Shown here: positions 34,179 through 42,293 of the stretch, piece by piece
Layout of the letters: each line of letters starts with the position of its first letter
Numbering within the stretch: the stretch's first letter is position 1
DNA from: Candidatus Eiseniibacteriota bacterium
GTDB lineage: Bacteria > Eisenbacteria > RBG-16-71-46 > CAIMUX01
Assembly: GCA_016712505.1 (NCBI GenBank)
Contig: JADJQY010000002.1
Span: 496,001-560,000 of the forward strand
Direction: 5' to 3'
DNA: 64,000 bases
Notes under the pieces: model-generated
What the model was told of the DNA's origin: nothing
The model's input: only the letters and a program-made list of their open reading frames with translations
The model's database searches: none
Translations under genes and position numbers: made by a program

Positions 34179-34209
34179 CCGCCGAGGCGACCGAACAAGG
34201 AGGAGTGAG

Positions 34210-35445
34210 ATGAGTGAGCTGAACCAGGTCGACCCGGCCATCGCCGCGGCAATCGCCGGAGAGCTTTCGCGGCAGCGCGGCTCGCTGGAGTTGATCGCGT
34301 CGGAGAACTTCGCCCCGCGCGCCGTACTCGAAGCGATGGGGTCGGTGCTGACCAACAAGTACGCCGAGGGATACCCCGGCAAGCGGTACTACGGCGGCTG
34401 CGCCTACGTCGACGAGGTCGAGCGCCTGGCCATCGATCGCGCGAAGCTGCTCTTCGGCGCCGAGCACGCCAACGTGCAGCCCCATAGCGGCTCCTCCGCC
34501 AATCTCACCACCTACTTTGCCCTGCTCGAGCCGGGCGACCGGGTTCTCGGCATGAACCTCCAGCATGGCGGCCACCTGACTCACGGGCTCGCGGTGAACT
34601 TCTCCGGTCGCTTCTTCGCGGTCACCCCGTATGGCGTCTCGCCCGAGACCAAGACCATCGACTACGACGAAGTGGCGCGGCTCGCGCGCGAAACCCGCCC
34701 CAAGCTGATCGTGGCCGGTGCCTCGGCCTACGCGCGCACGCTCGATTTCCCCCGCTTCCGCGCCATCGCCGACGAGGTGGGAGCACTCCTGATGGTCGAC
34801 ATGGCGCACATCGCCGGACTCGTCGCCGCAGGCGTCCACCCCTCGCCCGTGCCTCATGCCCATGTCGTCACCACCACGACGCACAAGACGCTTCGCGGTC
34901 CGCGCGGCGGACTGATCTTGCCCACCGCACCTCACGCCGCCGCGATCGACAAGACCGGCTTTCCCGGCATGCAGGGGGGCCCGCTGATGCACATCATCGC
35001 GGCCAAGGCGGTCTGCTTCCAACTCGCCATGCAGGAGGAGTTCAAGGTCTATCAACGTCAGGTGGTCGCCAACGCCAAGCGGATGTCTGCCCGCCTCATG
35101 GCCCGCGGCTTCGACGTCGTCTCCGGCGGCACCGACAACCATCTCTTCCTGCTCGATCTCTCGGCCCGTGGCCTCACCGGCAAGAAGGCCGAAGCGTGGC
35201 TCGAGGAGGCCGGCATCACGGTCAACAAGAACACCGTGCCGTTCGACCAGCAGTCCCCCTTCGTCACCTCCGGCATCCGCATCGGCACCCCCGCGGTGAC
35301 CACCCGCGGCATGAAGGAGCCGGAGATGGATCTCATCGCCGACGCCATCGCCGACGTCCTCGAAGCGCAGGGGGACGCCACGGTCGTCACGCAGGTCGCG
35401 AAGCGCACGGGCGAACTCGCGGCAGGGTTTCCGCTCTACGCGTAG
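34210..35445 (+). CDS. glyA: Serine hydroxymethyltransferase
   Basis: PLP enzyme interconverting serine and glycine while loading tetrahydrofolate with a one-carbon unit. [26 protein letters not shown] and the PLP-lysine motif [14 protein letters not shown] (about residue 225) are intact. 411 residues is the normal bacterial length. AAGGAGGAG precedes ATG 34210; the frame is open upstream into the phosphatase gene but has no site. Confidence 0.97.
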   Translation: MSELNQVDPAIAAAIAGELSRQRGSLELIASENFAPRAVLEAMGSVLTNKYAEGYPGKRYYGGCAYVDEVERLAIDRAKLLFGAEHANVQPHSGSSANLTTYFALLEPGDRVLGMNLQHGGHLTHGLAVNFSGRFFAVTPYGVSPETKTIDYDEVARLARETRPKLIVAGASAYARTLDFPRFRAIADEVGALLMVDMAHIAGLVAAGVHPSPVPHAHVVTTTTHKTLRGPRGGLILPTAPHAAAIDKTGFPGMQGGPLMHIIAAKAVCFQLAMQEEFKVYQRQVVANAKRMSARLMARGFDVVSGGTDNHLFLLDLSARGLTGKKAEAWLEEAGITVNKNTVPFDQQSPFVTSGIRIGTPAVTTRGMKEPEMDLIADAIADVLEAQGDATVVTQVAKRTGELAAGFPLYA

Positions 35446-35482
35446 GGCGCGCAGACCTCAGCAGAACCGAGAAGGGGGAGCG

Positions 35483-35827
35483 GTGACCGACTGCATCTTC
35501 TGCCGGATTGCGGCCGGGGAGATCCCGGCCAAGGTGGTCGAGGAGAATGACGATCTGGTGGCGTTTCATGATCTGAGCCCGCAGGCGCCGGTGCATGTGC
35601 TGATCATTCCGAAGCAGCACCTGGCCGGGGCGAACGACATCGGTGAGGGGGAGGCGCCGCTGATCGGGAGGATCTGGGCGCGCATCCCGCGAATCGCCGA
35701 GGCTCTCGGAGTGCGCGACACTGGGTACCGGGTGGTGACCAACTGCGGCGCGCCGGCGGGGCAGAGCGTGTTTCACCTGCACTTCCATCTCCTGGCCGGC
35801 CGTGCCATGGGTTGGCCCCCCGGTTGA
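35483..35827 (+). CDS. HIT-family (HinT-like) nucleotide hydrolase
   Basis: 114 residues. Zinc-type DCIFCRIAAGEIPA at the start and the histidine triad SVFHLHFHLLAGR near the end define the HinT branch, which hydrolyses purine nucleoside phosphoramidates such as AMP-lysine. GTG start after GAAGGGGGAG. Probably co-transcribed with glyA. Confidence 0.93.
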   Translation: MTDCIFCRIAAGEIPAKVVEENDDLVAFHDLSPQAPVHVLIIPKQHLAGANDIGEGEAPLIGRIWARIPRIAEALGVRDTGYRVVTNCGAPAGQSVFHLHFHLLAGRAMGWPPG

Positions 35828-36240
35828 GCACAGAGCCAGGGCAAGGGCCACGGAGTTAGAACGATCCGTCGCCCTTCTCAGCGCCTGGCCGGAATGCTAG
35901 GCTCAGCCGCCGTTGGCCGGGAACCGAAGGGGGCCGTTCGGCGTACGTCGTGACCGGGCCGGTGGGGATGCCGGGTCGACAGGCAGCCCCCATATCGGCA
36001 GGGTTGCATCCGCCACTGCCCCATCTGGGGATCCTCGAACGTGCCAGGGACGGGGCGGCACCGGGGAACGGCCGAGTTTTCAGGGCTTTGATCCCCGCAG
36101 AGGCCCGGCATCGAACTTGAAACACGGACCTGGTGGACGCGTTCGGCCGAGGGCCGGGTGCGGCTGCCGTTCGTTTGGGTCGCGAATTCGGTCGGGATCG
36201 ATTGGTGTGGCGGGAAGTCGCAGGGCAAGAGAGGGAACAG
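35828..36240. other. Long spacer/leader before the moxR-bat operon
   Basis: A plausible promoter (35875-35903) would give a leader of about 330 bases. It can form a series of hairpins, for example TGCC/GGCA near 35970, GGCAG/CTGCC near 35995-36018 and CCCCA/TGGGG near 36017-36028, then GTGCC/GGCAC near 36040-36060. It carries GCCACTG, a word found in cobalamin riboswitches, but no B12 box. No known RNA family is recognised and no supported ORF. Confidence 0.4.
35875..35903 (+). promoter_or_regulatory. Candidate promoter for the moxR-bat operon
   Basis: TTCTCA, 17 bases, TAGGCT, located shortly after the HIT gene and about 340 bases before moxR. Confidence 0.4.
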
Positions 36241-37227
<987 letters not shown>

Positions 37228-37257
37228 GTGACGCCGCGCTCGATCTTGCAAGCCCCG

Positions 37258-37344
37258 ATGTGCCAGACAATAGCTCCAGAAGGCAATCTAGAGGGCTCTC
37301 CAGAAGGTAATCTGGATGGCTCTCCCCAAGGCGGAGTGTGGTGA
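37258..37344 (+). CDS. Possible 28-residue peptide made of an 8-residue repeat
   Basis: ATG to TGA reads MCQT, then IAPEGNLE, GSPEGNLD and GSPQGGVW: three imperfect 8-residue repeats encoded by a 24-bp tandem repeat. The stop overlaps the GTG of the DUF58 gene as GTGA, the overlap type seen at several true gene junctions here. Against it, there is no Shine-Dalgarno and codons such as ATA and CTA are rare in this DNA. It may be a real leader peptide or simply a spacer minisatellite. Confidence 0.3.
   Translation: MCQTIAPEGNLEGSPEGNLDGSPQGGVW
37270..37341. repeat. Three 24-bp tandem repeats between moxR and the DUF58 gene
   Basis: Units at 37270, 37294 and 37318 around GGCTCTCCAGAAGGTAATCT. 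The region is visibly more AT-rich than its surroundings. Confidence 0.8.
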
Positions 37345-38336
37345 AGTCGATCTTCAGCAAACTGCGGACCCGTTGGTCCCCGGGCGGTGACGGCGCAGAC
37401 GAGCCGCTCTGGATCGATCCCGAGGCGCGCGATCGCGCCGAGGACGAGGAGGCGCTGCGTATATTGCGCGGCGTGCGACGGGTCGAGATCACCAGTCGGC
37501 GACTGGTCCAGGAGGTGTTTGCGGGGGAGTACCACTCGGCGTTCAAGGGGCAGGGGATCGAGTTCTCCGGGGTGCGCGAGTATGTTCCGGGGGACGACGT
37601 GCGCCTCATCGATCGCAACGTCTCGGCCCGCATGCAGCATCCCTACATCAAGATCTTCCACGAGGAGCGGGAGCTCTCGGTCGTCTTCCTGGTCGATCAG
37701 AGTGGCTCGACCCGTTTCGGTTCCGGGGGAAAGACCCGAGCCGAGGTGATGGCGGAGCTGGTCGCGGTGCTGGCCTTCTCCGCGGTAAGCAACGGGGACA
37801 AGGTGGGTGGACTGCTCTTCACCGAGACACCAGAGAAGTGGGTCGCGCCGCGGAAGGGGCGGCGGCATGTCTTGCGGCTGGTGCGCGAGGTGCTCTTCCG
37901 GAAGCCGGAAGGGCGCGGCACCTCGCTTGCCGCGGCCCTGGAGATGGCCGTGCGGGTGCTCAAACGACGGAGTCTGCTCTTCATCCTGAGCGACTTCCAC
38001 GACACCGGCTACGAGACCGCGCTCTCGATCGCCGCCCGGCGGCACGAGGTGGTGCCGATGGTGCTGGTCGACCCCTTGGAACGCCGGCTGCCGGACGTGG
38101 GGCTGATCGAGCTGGAGGATCTGGAGTCAGGCCGACGCCGCCTGGTCGACACGTCGGATCCCGAGGTCCGTCGCGCCCACGAGATCGCCCGCCGCCGGTT
38201 CGAGCAGGAGGAACTGCCGCGGAGGCTGCGCGGATCTGGCGAGAGCCCGATGTTCCTCCCGCTGGACGGGGACTACATCGAGCCGCTCCACCGGAGTTTC
38301 CGCGCGCGGATGCGACGGAGGGCGCGAACCGGATGA
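37341..38336 (+). CDS. DUF58 protein of the MoxR/Bat operon
   Basis: 331 residues of the DUF58 family, a vWA-like domain protein. Characteristic runs: RRLVQEVFAGEYHSAFKGQG, EFSGVREYVPGDDVRLIDRN and the vWA strand VVFLVDQSGSTRFG. Members partner with MoxR ATPases in envelope-related assembly. Two consecutive GTG codons (37338, 37341) could start it; the second gives a GTGA overlap with the small ORF. Its stop overlaps the next gene by four bases. Confidence 0.9.
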   Translation: MKSIFSKLRTRWSPGGDGADEPLWIDPEARDRAEDEEALRILRGVRRVEITSRRLVQEVFAGEYHSAFKGQGIEFSGVREYVPGDDVRLIDRNVSARMQHPYIKIFHEERELSVVFLVDQSGSTRFGSGGKTRAEVMAELVAVLAFSAVSNGDKVGGLLFTETPEKWVAPRKGRRHVLRLVREVLFRKPEGRGTSLAAALEMAVRVLKRRSLLFILSDFHDTGYETALSIAARRHEVVPMVLVDPLERRLPDVGLIELEDLESGRRRLVDTSDPEVRRAHEIARRRFEQEELPRRLRGSGESPMFLPLDGDYIEPLHRSFRARMRRRARTG

Positions 38337-39430
38337 GTTGGTGGGTTCCTGCTCGGGTGCCGCGCGACGTGGTTGCCCGCGCATTGCTGGTCTCCGGCCT
38401 CGCGCTCACGGTCGTTGGCGCGGCGTCGGCATCTCGCGTTCCCTCGGCCGAACTTCGCTTCGCGATCGCGGTCTCTCCGGACTCGATCCTGGTCGGCGAT
38501 CCGATCACGGCCCGGGTGGAGATCGAGACCCCGGACGGGGCGACGCTCCTTCTACCGCAGTTCGCCGACTCGGTCGGACCGTTCACCGTGCTCTCGGCCG
38601 AGCCGATCGAGCGTCGCACCAAGGGCGGCCGCGCCGTCCTGATCCAGTCGGTCCAGCTCACACTGTGGGAACCGGGACGGGCGACCCTGCCGGCCCTGCC
38701 GTTGCTCTGGGCGCGCGGCCCGGAGGACACCCTCGTGGCGTACTCCACTCCGGTGGAAGTGCGCGTCGGCTCGGTGCTGGCCCCGGAGCTGGCGAAACAG
38801 TCCAAGGGCGGGGCGGCCCCCCCCGTCGACCTCTCGCTCCTGCGCGGTCTGAAGGGGGTGGTCTCCCTCGGCGGGATCCCGTGGTGGGTCTGGCTGTTGA
38901 TCGCCGCGGCCCTCGGGGCGGGCGGCTACGCGCTCTGGCAGTGGCTTCGCGCCCGCCGCGCCGTGCCGATCGAGGCGCCAGCGCCACCCAAGGTCGCGCC
39001 GGAGGTGGCGTTCGAGCGCGGTCTGGATGCGTTGCTGGCCGGCGGGAGCCTGGAGCGCGGGATGCTGAAGGAGTTCTACCTCGACCTCTCGCAGCTGCTT
39101 CGGCGGTACCTCGAGGAGCGCTTCACCTGGAGCGCGGTCGAAGCGACGCGGCTCGAGGTGCTGGAGTGGGCCGCGCGGCGCGGTTTCACGGCGGAGGACC
39201 AGCAGTGGCTCGGCACCTGGCTCCAGGCCGGAGACCTGGTGAAGTTTGCCCGCGGAGAGCGGCTCCTGGCCGAGGCGAAGGACGACGCCGAAGCGGCGCG
39301 CGGCTGGGTGCGGAGGATCAGTCGCAGCCCTCTGGTCGCGGCCGAGGCTCCGGTGGCTACCACTGGGGGGGCCGCCCCTCCGTCCTCCGCGCCGCCGGCG
39401 CCGCCGCGATCCGCTGAGGTGCCGCGATGA
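38333..39430 (+). CDS. Bat-operon membrane protein (DUF4381/BatD-like, function unknown)
   Basis: 365 residues. An N-terminal hydrophobic segment acts as a signal or anchor, a beta-rich periplasmic part follows (RVEIETPDGATLLLPQF), then one membrane helix (WWVWLLIAAALGAGGYALW, about 185-203). A cytoplasmic helical region contains FYLDLSQLLRRYLEERF and FTAEDQQWLGTWLQAGD, the same pattern seen near the end of the BatD half of the last gene. The tail is Ala/Pro-rich. Probably a component of the MoxR/Bat complex. Overlaps both neighbours by four bases. Confidence 0.75.
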   Translation: MSWWVPARVPRDVVARALLVSGLALTVVGAASASRVPSAELRFAIAVSPDSILVGDPITARVEIETPDGATLLLPQFADSVGPFTVLSAEPIERRTKGGRAVLIQSVQLTLWEPGRATLPALPLLWARGPEDTLVAYSTPVEVRVGSVLAPELAKQSKGGAAPPVDLSLLRGLKGVVSLGGIPWWVWLLIAAALGAGGYALWQWLRARRAVPIEAPAPPKVAPEVAFERGLDALLAGGSLERGMLKEFYLDLSQLLRRYLEERFTWSAVEATRLEVLEWAARRGFTAEDQQWLGTWLQAGDLVKFARGERLLAEAKDDAEAARGWVRRISRSPLVAAEAPVATTGGAAPPSSAPPAPPRSAEVPR

Positions 39431-40413
39431 GCTTCGCCTATCCTTGGCTGCTCCTACTCTTGCCCGTGCCGCTGGTGTTCCTCTGGCTGCGGCACCGCAA
39501 CGAGCGCGCCATGACCGTGGCGGCGCAGTGGTCGAGCCTGGCGCCGCATCTGACGCGGGCGACCGCACGCACCCGTTACGCGCGTTTCCTGCCGCTGCTC
39601 CGCACCCTGGCCCTCCTCTGCCTGGTCGTGGCCCTGGCCCGCCCGCGCTTCGGCGAGCGCGAGGTCGAGGTGACGACCGAGGGAGTCGACATCGTCCTGG
39701 CCCTCGACATCTCCGGCTCGATGAAGGCGGAGGATTTTCAGCCGCACAACCGACTCTACGTGGCGAAGCACGCGGCGGAGGAGTTCATCGAGGGGCGGGA
39801 GAACGACCGGATCGGTCTGGTGGTGTTCGCCTCGAATAGCTTCACCCAGTGCCCGCTCACCACCGACTACGAGGTGCTCAAGCGGCTGCTCGGCGAGGTC
39901 AACTTCGGTGACGTCAAGGACGGGACGGCGATCGGGATGGGGATCGTCAACGCGGTCAACCGGCTCAAGGACGTCCCCGGCCGCAGTCGCGTGGTGATCC
40001 TTCTGACCGACGGCCAGAACAACGCCGGCTCGGTCGACCCGATCACCGCCGCCGAGCTGGCTCACTCGATGGGCGTGCGCATCTACACCATCGGCGCCGG
40101 GAGCGAGGACGAGGCGCCGTACCCGGTCGACGATCCGCTCTGGGGGCGCCGCTACGTGCGTCTACCCGCCTCGGTCGACGACGCCACCTTGACCCAGGTG
40201 GCCGACATCACCGGCGGTCGGTACTACCGCGCGACCGACGCGGAGGCGCTGGCCCGCATCTATCGTGAGATCGACGGCATGGAGAAGACCAAGGTCGAGA
40301 CGCGCGAATGGGTGAACTACTCGGAGGTCGGGTCGTACCTGGCGATTCCCGCGCTCCTGCTCGTCCTGGCCGAGTTCCTGCTCTCCTTCACCTGGCTTCG
40401 GAGGTTGCCGTGA
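39427..40413 (+). CDS. batA: BatA: vWA-domain membrane protein
   Basis: 328 residues. Two N-terminal helices (FAYPWLLLLLPVPLVFLWL and a second near residue 60) flank a short loop; a vWA domain carries the MIDAS motif LDISGSMKAED (about 96-106) with the matching T in DGTAIGMG and D in LLTDGQNN. A final helix anchors the C-terminus. Bat proteins are linked to oxygen and stress tolerance in Bacteroides and Leptospira. The stop overlaps the start of batB as GTGA. Confidence 0.92.
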   Translation: MSFAYPWLLLLLPVPLVFLWLRHRNERAMTVAAQWSSLAPHLTRATARTRYARFLPLLRTLALLCLVVALARPRFGEREVEVTTEGVDIVLALDISGSMKAEDFQPHNRLYVAKHAAEEFIEGRENDRIGLVVFASNSFTQCPLTTDYEVLKRLLGEVNFGDVKDGTAIGMGIVNAVNRLKDVPGRSRVVILLTDGQNNAGSVDPITAAELAHSMGVRIYTIGAGSEDEAPYPVDDPLWGRRYVRLPASVDDATLTQVADITGGRYYRATDAEALARIYREIDGMEKTKVETREWVNYSEVGSYLAIPALLLVLAEFLLSFTWLRRLP

Positions 40414-42293
40414 GGTTCGGCGAATCGGAGTGGCTCTGGCTCTTGGCCGCCCTCCCGCTCCTGGCGCTCGGCTTTGTCGTGCTCCGTCGGCGGCGCGAAG
40501 CGGCCCTGGCGCGGTTCGTCCAGCCCGGGCTCTGGAACCGCATGCTCCCCGGGCGGAATCCTGCGGCCGAATGGTGGAAGCTCGGGCTCCTCTTCGTGGC
40601 CCTGGTCTTCCTCGTCCTGACCGCGGCGCGACCGCAGCTCGGTTCGCGCATCCTGGCCATGAAACGCCAGGGGGTCGACGTCATGGTCGCGCTCGATGTC
40701 TCCGACTCGATGCTGGCCGAGGATCTGAAGCCGAACCGGATCGTCCGCGCGCGGCAGGAGGTCCAGACCCTGATCGACCGCCTGCGGGGGGATCGGATCG
40801 GCCTCATCGCCTTCTCCGGGGAGGCTTTCGTGCAATGCCCCCTCACCCTCGACTACAGCGCGGCGCGAATGTTCCTGCGCTACCTCGATACCGACCTGAT
40901 TCCGGTGCCCGGCACCGCGATCGCCCAGGCAATCGAGGTTGCGACCGAGGCATTCGACACGAACGAGAAGAAGCACAAGGCGCTGGTTCTGATTACCGAC
41001 GGAGAGGATCACGAGGGTCGGGTGGCCGACATGGCGCGCCAGGCGAAGGAGGCGGGGGTTCGCATCTACGCCGTGGCGATCGGCACCGCGAAGGGGGAGC
41101 CGATTCCGATGCGGGATCCGCACGGCAATCTGATCGACTACAAGCGGGACGGCCAGGGGAAGGTGGTGATGACCCGCTGCGACGCCGCCGCCCTGCAGGA
41201 GATCTGCCGTGAGACCGGCGGGCGGTACTTCGACGGCAACCAGGGGCAGATGGCGCTCGATCGGCTCTACGATGAGATCAGCGGCATGGAGCAGAAGGAG
41301 ATGAAGGGCGGGATCGTGACCCAGTACGAGGATCGCTACGGCTACTTCGCCGGCGCGGCGCTGTTCTTCCTCCTCCTGGAGTGGATGGTCGGGACGCGAC
41401 GTCGTGGCAGCGGGCCCCGCGTCCTGGGGCGGGTGGCCGGCCTGGTCAGTGCTCTGATGCTCTGGGGGGGCACGGCCTCGGCCGACGCCGGGAAGCGCGC
41501 CTTCGAGGCGGGCAAGTACGAGGCGGCGCGTGATGCTTACGAGACGCTGGCCGCCGAGCGTCCGACCGATCCCGCGGTGCAGTACAACCTCGGCACCGCA
41601 CTCCACCAGACTGGTGAGCTGGAACCGGCGATGCGCGCCCTGCAGCTCGCACTGGCCAGTCCCGATCCGAAGCTGCGTGCCCGCGCCTGGTACAACCTGG
41701 GCGAAAGTCAGGCCAAGGCCGGACAGCTCGAACCGGCGCGCGATTCGTTCCGCATGGCGCTCCGCCAGGATCCGTCCGACCGCGACACGAAATACAATCT
41801 CGAGCTGGTGCAAAAGCTGCTCGAGCAGGCGCAATCCGACTCCTCGGCCCAGCAGCAGAAGCAGGACCAGCAGCAGAAGCAGCAACAAGATCAGAAGCAG
41901 GATCAGAAACAGGATCAGAAACAGGATCAGAAACAGGATCAGAAACAGGATCAGAAGCAGAACCAGGACGATCAACAAGACCAGAATCAAGAAGCGCAGG
42001 ATCAAGAGGGCGAAAATCAGGAGAACCAGGCTCAGAGTCAAGATTCGCAGCAGCCTCAGGAGCGACAGGAGCAGCAGCAGCAGCAACAGCAACAGCAACA
42101 ACAGCAGCAGCAGTCGGGGGAATCTGAACCGCAGGATTCCACGGGGACGGCTCCTTCTTCCGGTCAGCCGCTCAAGATTTCGCCCGAAGAGGCGCGGCGT
42201 CTGCTCGAGGCCCTGGCGCAACAGGAGATGTTGCTCCAGGAGGAGCGGATGAAGGCGAAGGTGCAGCCGCGGCGGGTGGAGAAGGACTGGTGA
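40410..42293 (+). CDS. batB: BatB-BatC fusion: vWA membrane protein with TPR and Gln-rich tail
   Basis: 627 residues. Residues 1-330 repeat the BatA layout (two helices, vWA with LDVSDSMLAEDLKPN, third helix). Then come a signal-like segment (VSALMLWGGTASADA) and TPR repeats (YEAARDAYETLAAERP, ARAWYNLGESQAKAGQLEPA), which match BatC. The last ~150 residues are a low-complexity Gln/Asp/Lys region with six QDQK-type units and a run of about 14 Gln, closing with ISPEEARRLLEALAQQE. In other bacteria BatB and BatC are separate genes, so this looks like a fusion. Confidence 0.88.
   Translation: MRFGESEWLWLLAALPLLALGFVVLRRRREAALARFVQPGLWNRMLPGRNPAAEWWKLGLLFVALVFLVLTAARPQLGSRILAMKRQGVDVMVALDVSDSMLAEDLKPNRIVRARQEVQTLIDRLRGDRIGLIAFSGEAFVQCPLTLDYSAARMFLRYLDTDLIPVPGTAIAQAIEVATEAFDTNEKKHKALVLITDGEDHEGRVADMARQAKEAGVRIYAVAIGTAKGEPIPMRDPHGNLIDYKRDGQGKVVMTRCDAAALQEICRETGGRYFDGNQGQMALDRLYDEISGMEQKEMKGGIVTQYEDRYGYFAGAALFFLLLEWMVGTRRRGSGPRVLGRVAGLVSALMLWGGTASADAGKRAFEAGKYEAARDAYETLAAERPTDPAVQYNLGTALHQTGELEPAMRALQLALASPDPKLRARAWYNLGESQAKAGQLEPARDSFRMALRQDPSDRDTKYNLELVQKLLEQAQSDSSAQQQKQDQQQKQQQDQKQDQKQDQKQDQKQDQKQDQKQNQDDQQDQNQEAQDQEGENQENQAQSQDSQQPQERQEQQQQQQQQQQQQQQSGESEPQDSTGTAPSSGQPLKISPEEARRLLEALAQQEMLLQEERMKAKVQPRRVEKDW
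41889..41960. repeat. Six 12-bp repeats encoding QDQK units in batB
   Basis: GATCAGAAACAG (or GATCAGAAGCAG) repeats six times without interruption; four middle copies are identical. In-frame and prone to slippage in 12-bp steps. Confidence 0.92.
42072..42113. repeat. CAG/CAA run encoding poly-glutamine in batB
   Basis: About 14 consecutive glutamine codons, mixing CAG and CAA, near the end of the gene. Confidence 0.9.

Noticed and set aside
35910..36080. Cobalamin riboswitch before moxR
   Set aside because: GCCACTG and a GGTG/GGGAA-like order are present, but the conserved B12 box (AGYCAGGARACCYGCC) is missing and the downstream operon is not related to cobalamin.
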